Below are positions 15,332-18,314 of a stretch of 18,314 nucleotides of DNA, in pieces. Where the stretch lies: assembly GCA_020441225.1 (NCBI GenBank), contig JAGRMP010000067.1, positions 1 to 18,314 of the forward strand, written 5' to 3'. Origin of the DNA: Maritimibacter sp. (GTDB taxonomy: Bacteria > Pseudomonadota > Alphaproteobacteria > Rhodobacterales > Rhodobacteraceae). Position numbers and translations under genes: made by a program. Positions within the stretch are counted from its first letter, which is position 1. Each line of letters opens with the position of its first letter. The notes beneath the pieces are model-generated. The model had not been told where the DNA came from. It was given only the letters and a program-made list of their open reading frames with translations, and did no database searches.

Positions 15332-16906
15332 TCAGTCGTCGGCCACGTCCATCAGGCGGAAGGTGAAACCCATCCCGTCGAGGCCGAAGGCTTGCGCCGG
15401 GTCGGTGAGCGCCGGGGCCGACACCCGGTTGCTCGCGGCAAAGACCGACTGCCGGTCGTAGGCGTAGATCGTCGGCGCGATCTCCATCAGCCGGGCGTTC
15501 AGCATGGAATAGGCGGCCTGCCGGTCCGCTTCGCTCTCCGCCGCGCGGCCTGCCTCGAGATACTGGTCGACTTCGGCGTCGTTCAGATACTCGGGCGACT
15601 GCCAGGTGCCGGGCGTCGAGGAATGGTACATGCCGTAGAGCAGCGTGTCGGGGTCGCCGGTCACGGCATTGACGAACAACTGGCTGATATGCGGCGTGTT
15701 CTCGGGCTTCGACACCTGCTCGGCAAACAGCGCCCAGGGCATCTTGACGATATGCGAGCCGACGCCGAGCGCGGTCAGGTTCGACTGGAACAGAAGCGCG
15801 AAACGCTCTTCCAGCGGCACTTCCGCGATCCAGCTGATCTCGATGTCCATCTCCGCCGGGTCATAGGCGCAGGCGTCGAGATGCGCCTTGGCCGCGTCGA
15901 GGTCCTGGGCCTGGACCATCGAGGGATCGTTGGCGCCGAACATGCCCACGGGGATCGCGCCGGTCGCGGGGCTGCCGCCGGACACGTCGTCGGTGATCGC
16001 GATCATCTTGATGGCGGTGTCGTAGTCGAAGGCCGCCGCCAGAGCGCGGCGGCAATTGACGTCATCGAGCGGCGGCTTGGTGGTGTTCATCTTGAGATAG
16101 AACGCCCCGGTGCCGCCCTCGGTGAGGAGCTGGGCGCCGTCCTCGGCCAGCGCCTTCACCACCTCCGGCGGCAGCCATTGCGAGGCGATATCGTGCTCGC
16201 CCTGCGCGATCAGCGTGCGCACCGTCGCCGCCTCCAGCCCGTAGCGCAGCCGCACGGTGTCCGGCGCGCCCGCGGCGATGTCGAGGAAGTAATTGGCGTT
16301 CTTCGCCATCACCGTTTCGTCCTGCGGATTGTGCGCGGTCACCACATAGGCCCCGCTGCCCGCCCCGTTGGCCGAGAGAAACTCTTCGCCCCATTCGCTG
16401 TCGCCCTTGTTGGCCTCGACCAGCGCCTTGTCGACGATCGGTAGCCGGGTCAGCGAGGCGACGAAGGGCGCATAGACCCGCGACAGGTTGAACCGCACCG
16501 TCCGCGCATCGACCGCTTCGACGCTTTCGACATCGCCGAACAGGTAGCTGAGCCCCGCGCCGAGCGCTTTCATCCGTTCGAAGGAATAGACCACGTCGTC
16601 GGCGGTCAACGGGTTGCCGCTCTGGAAGCTCACGTCGTCGCGCAGGGTGAAGGTGAAGATGTTGCCGTCGCTGGTCCAGCTTTCGGCCAGGTGCGGCACG
16701 TGGCCCGGCGCCCCCTGAGCGGGCAGCACCAGCGTGTCGTAGACGTTGAACATCAGGATGCTGTCGGCATAGTCCGACGCCTTCGCCGGGTCGAGCTCGC
16801 CGACGGCGACCTCGTCGAGGCGCAGGGTGCCGCCGGCCAGGGCCGGAGCCGTCAGCGCGGTTGCCGCCAGGAGCCCGGCGGCCAGGGATGTTTTCCAGGT
16901 GATCAT
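15332..16906 (-). CDS. Extracellular solute-binding protein, family 5 (dipeptide/oligopeptide type)
   Basis: This 524-residue periplasmic receptor delivers substrate to the DppBC-like channel. The N-terminus MITWKTSLAAGLLAATALTA ending in PALA is a Sec signal peptide, with cleavage expected after residue 24. The mature protein shows the SBP_bac_5 layout: GTLRLDEVAVGELDPA, PHLAESWTSDGNIFTFTLRD, FQSGNPLTADDVVYSFERM and later CRRALAAAFDYDTAIK. Length is normal for the family, which binds di- and oligopeptides, opines, nickel complexes and other small compounds. The ATG overlaps the stop of the XRE-cupin gene as ATGA, with AAGGGA upstream as ribosome site. The cargo is not readable but is likely the compound processed by the Hyu and M24 enzymes. 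Confidence 0.94.
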   Translation of the reverse strand: MITWKTSLAAGLLAATALTAPALAGGTLRLDEVAVGELDPAKASDYADSILMFNVYDTLVLPAQGAPGHVPHLAESWTSDGNIFTFTLRDDVSFQSGNPLTADDVVYSFERMKALGAGLSYLFGDVESVEAVDARTVRFNLSRVYAPFVASLTRLPIVDKALVEANKGDSEWGEEFLSANGAGSGAYVVTAHNPQDETVMAKNANYFLDIAAGAPDTVRLRYGLEAATVRTLIAQGEHDIASQWLPPEVVKALAEDGAQLLTEGGTGAFYLKMNTTKPPLDDVNCRRALAAAFDYDTAIKMIAITDDVSGGSPATGAIPVGMFGANDPSMVQAQDLDAAKAHLDACAYDPAEMDIEISWIAEVPLEERFALLFQSNLTALGVGSHIVKMPWALFAEQVSKPENTPHISQLFVNAVTGDPDTLLYGMYHSSTPGTWQSPEYLNDAEVDQYLEAGRAAESEADRQAAYSMLNARLMEIAPTIYAYDRQSVFAASNRVSAPALTDPAQAFGLDGMGFTFRLMDVADD

Positions 16907-17568
16907 GTCGTTTTTCCCTTTGGACTATTGGTTCTGTTAGTTGTTTTCGCGGTTTTCCCGTCGTTCTTGTGGACCGGGTCGATGGTGTCTTCGCCGAACA
17001 CGTCCATCGTGCCGCACCAGAGCATCGCCGAGGTCTCGGACGTGTGGTTCCAGGTCGAATGCACCTTGCGCGAGTCGAAATGCATCGAGTCGCCCCGTCG
17101 CAGGATCGTCCGGGTGCCCTCGACTTCGACGGTCAGCTCGCCTTCGAGCATGTAGAACAGCTCTTCGCCCTCGTGGCTGATCGGCTCGTTGCGGTGCCCG
17201 GGCGGCTCATGGACGATGACCGACCGGATGGTGCTGCCGGGAAACTTGGCCGAAATCCGTTCGTAGGAGAGCGCGCCGGCGGCAACGCTGTAGCTCACCC
17301 GCTGGTCGGCGCGGGTGGCGTCGTCGCTGCTGGTGGGCTGTTCGAGGAAGTAAGAGATCGGCTGCCGGAGCGCCCCCGCGATGGCCCGCAGCGAGGACAG
17401 CGACGGCACGGTGAGATCGCGCTCCACCTGCGAGATGAACCCGACCGACAGCCCCGCTTCATCGGCCACCACCTGCATGGTCAGCCCGGCGTCCTTGCGG
17501 CATCGGCGAAGTTTTTCGCCCAGGCTCTGGTCGGATATCGGTTTCGGCGGGGTGGATTTTTTTAGCAT
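16903..17568 (-). CDS. XRE-family regulator with C-terminal cupin sensor domain
   Basis: This 221-residue cytoplasmic regulator has an XRE helix-turn-helix at about 16-70 (LGEKLRRCRKDAGLTMQ, then VADEAGLSVGFISQVE and PSLSSLRAIAGAL) and a cupin_2 domain at about 115-188. Cupin features are GHRNEPISHEGEELFYMLEG with H132 and E136, and GDSMHFDSRKVHSTWN with H170. This architecture (PuuR/SutR-like) senses a small metabolite and controls nearby catabolic or transport genes. It is the first gene of the 11-gene operon, and its stop overlaps the binding-protein ATG. Residues about 200-221 (KNDGKTAKTTNRTNSPKGKTT) form a lysine/threonine-rich tail encoded by AT-richer DNA that also holds the ribosome site of the next gene. 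The ATG at 17568 lies inside a small palindrome and has no strong ribosome site. Confidence 0.93.
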   Translation of the reverse strand: MLKKSTPPKPISDQSLGEKLRRCRKDAGLTMQVVADEAGLSVGFISQVERDLTVPSLSSLRAIAGALRQPISYFLEQPTSSDDATRADQRVSYSVAAGALSYERISAKFPGSTIRSVIVHEPPGHRNEPISHEGEELFYMLEGELTVEVEGTRTILRRGDSMHFDSRKVHSTWNHTSETSAMLWCGTMDVFGEDTIDPVHKNDGKTAKTTNRTNSPKGKTT

Positions 17569-17575
17569 TGCTAAA
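17561..17575. promoter_or_regulatory. Palindrome over the XRE-cupin start codon
   Basis: TTTAGC (17561-17566) and GCTAAA (17570-17575) are perfect inverted repeats around a three-base centre. They cover the start codon of the XRE-cupin gene. The same half-site recurs at 17613-17619. A bound regulator here could block transcription elongation or, as RNA, mask the start codon. The role is inferred. Confidence 0.55.
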
Positions 17576-17595
17576 GTTTGACGCTTTCCACGATT

Positions 17596-17630
17596 CTGTC
17601 AAATTTTATTTATGCTAAAATTTCAGACAG
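17596..17630 (-). promoter_or_regulatory. AT-rich promoter/operator region of the XRE-ABC-Hyu operon
   Basis: AAATTTTA (17601-17608) and TAAAATTT (17616-17623) are perfect 8-bp inverted repeats with a 7-base spacer. They are flanked by CTGTC (17596-17600) and GACAG (17626-17630), which extend the dyad with a two-base offset. On the - strand, TAAAAT (17608 to 17603) is 5 of 6 to the -10 consensus, with a weak CTGTCT -35 element 16 bases upstream. A TTGACA also occurs at 17602 to 17597, but with a poor -10 and a start that would leave no leader. The promoter position is therefore uncertain. The composition is far more AT-rich than the surroundings. Confidence 0.6.
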
Positions 17631-17690
17631 GCTCCTGGCGCTCTGAGGCGCTTCACCGGCTGTCCGGCGGCGTGTCCGGGACGCCGGGTG

Positions 17691-17716
17691 CAAAACGAGG
17701 CGGCGCAGGTGCCGCC
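17691..17716 (-). terminator. Probable rho-independent terminator of the cysteine hydrolase gene
   Basis: Read on the - strand, GGCGGC (17716 to 17711) pairs with GCCGCC (17704 to 17699) around a six-base loop. After three bases comes TTTT (17695 to 17692). It lies 13 bp after the stop codon of the cysteine hydrolase gene and upstream of the XRE-cupin promoter, so it would separate the two transcription units. The T-tract is short, hence moderate confidence. A second small hairpin, CGGCGT/ACGCCG at 17668-17686, follows. Confidence 0.5.
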
Positions 17717-17729
17717 CCGCTCTCTTGGC

Positions 17730-18314
17730 TCAGTTCATAAAGGCCACGGCCTGTTCGGTGCTCCACACCGCGTTGGCGATCATGCCCGCATTGAGCATCG
17801 CCGCGGCATAGGCCTCTTCGCCGGGGGCGCCGACCGCGTCGTTGACCACGACGACGCTGAACCCCTGTTCGGTCAGCTCGCGCATGTGACTGTCGACGCA
17901 GAGATTGGCGGCGAAGCCACCGAGGATCACCGTTTGAATGCCGCGTTGGCGCAGTTGCAGCGCGAGGTCGTTCGATTCCGGTCCATAGACCTTGTGCGGT
18001 GACGTGATCACGGTCTCGCCGTCGAGAATGAGCGGCTTCAACGGGGCGAAGAAATCGGCGCCGGACCCGTCGAAACCGGCATAGGCCGTGGGGCCGTCCA
18101 CTTCGAACGCCCCGACCTGGTTCAGAAGGCCTTGAACGGGACCGCGGTCCTGCCAGTGGTCGTCGGTGCCGAAATAGGCGTGGGGGCTGACGAAGACCTG
18201 CATTCCAGTGGCCTTGGCTTCGCCGATCAGCGCGGCGATATGCGCGTTCGTGTCCAGCCGCGTGACGTTCTCGCCGACCAGCCCCCAGGCCTTGCCGGTT
18301 TCGGACATGAAATC
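17730..18314 (-). CDS. Isochorismatase-family cysteine hydrolase, 5' truncated by window edge
   Basis: The open frame continues to the end of the window. It reads D-F before the first internal Met, which fits the conserved 'QNDF' motif, so roughly the first 10-15 residues and the catalytic Asp lie outside. Visible features, numbered from that Met, are the catalytic lysine K106 in ITSPHKVYGPESNDL and the nucleophile C137 in LGGFAANLCVDSH, with the family's cis-peptide just before. The end, NDAVGAPGEEAYAAAMLN, is also typical. The superfamily hydrolyses C-N bonds of small amides and includes nicotinamidase, N-carbamoylsarcosine amidase and biuret hydrolase, as well as isochorismatase. The subtype cannot be fixed. 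It is separated from the XRE operon by a probable terminator, so it is likely its own unit or the end of one. Confidence 0.88.
   Translation of the reverse strand, partial: DFMSETGKAWGLVGENVTRLDTNAHIAALIGEAKATGMQVFVSPHAYFGTDDHWQDRGPVQGLLNQVGAFEVDGPTAYAGFDGSGADFFAPLKPLILDGETVITSPHKVYGPESNDLALQLRQRGIQTVILGGFAANLCVDSHMRELTEQGFSVVVVNDAVGAPGEEAYAAAMLNAGMIANAVWSTEQAVAFMN

Noticed and set aside
17574..17602. TTGACA at 17602-17597 as the main -35 element of the XRE operon
   Set aside because: Any -10 at 16-18 bp spacing matches the consensus at only 2-3 positions, and transcription would begin at about the start codon. It remains an alternative to the TAAAAT-based promoter.

Overview
The window is GC-rich DNA (well above 60% G+C by eye) with tightly packed genes. 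Gene content and protein style fit an alphaproteobacterium of the Rhodobacterales type; this is inferred from general appearance, as there is no rRNA or other phylogenetic marker. No tRNA, rRNA, CRISPR array, insertion sequence or phage gene was seen.

Left part (1-4664, + strand). The window opens inside the 3' end of a sugar-type ABC ATPase (MalK/UgpC class). After a 315-bp spacer holding a long stem-loop comes a four-gene cassette: a TetR-family repressor, a CPBP intramembrane protease, an MFS exporter and a membrane-anchored alpha/beta hydrolase. A near-perfect palindrome lies between a TTGACT -35 and a TATTAA -10 just ahead of tetR. The cassette therefore looks like an autorepressed, inducible efflux or envelope-protection unit.

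Middle and right part (4847-17568, - strand, read right to left). Eleven genes form what looks like one 12.7-kb operon, mostly with 4-bp ATGA overlaps: XRE-cupin regulator, dipeptide-type solute-binding protein, two permeases, two ATPases, a stand-alone GAF protein, HyuA, HyuB, an M24 metallopeptidase and a second HyuB. The likely logic is import of a small peptide-like or cyclic-amide compound by the ABC transporter, followed by ATP-dependent ring opening or carboxylation by the HyuA/HyuB pair and cleavage by the M24 enzyme. The XRE-cupin protein would sense substrate or product. The substrate cannot be read from the sequence. An AT-rich promoter region ahead of the XRE gene carries an inverted repeat and three TTTAGCA half-sites. 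A stem-loop between the binding-protein and first permease genes could set their relative expression.

Far right (17730-18314, - strand). An isochorismatase-family cysteine hydrolase is cut by the window edge and is followed by a probable rho-independent terminator. Its family includes N-carbamoylsarcosine amidase, which acts after N-methylhydantoinase in creatinine breakdown, so its position next to a Hyu operon is suggestive but not proof.

The two blocks converge at 4664/4847 across a 182-bp spacer with a GTCGGGGC tandem repeat. The most interesting parts are the GAF-HyuA-HyuB-M24-HyuB' module, with two HyuB proteins per HyuA and the second lacking the usual C-terminal tail, and the operator architectures of the two regulators.
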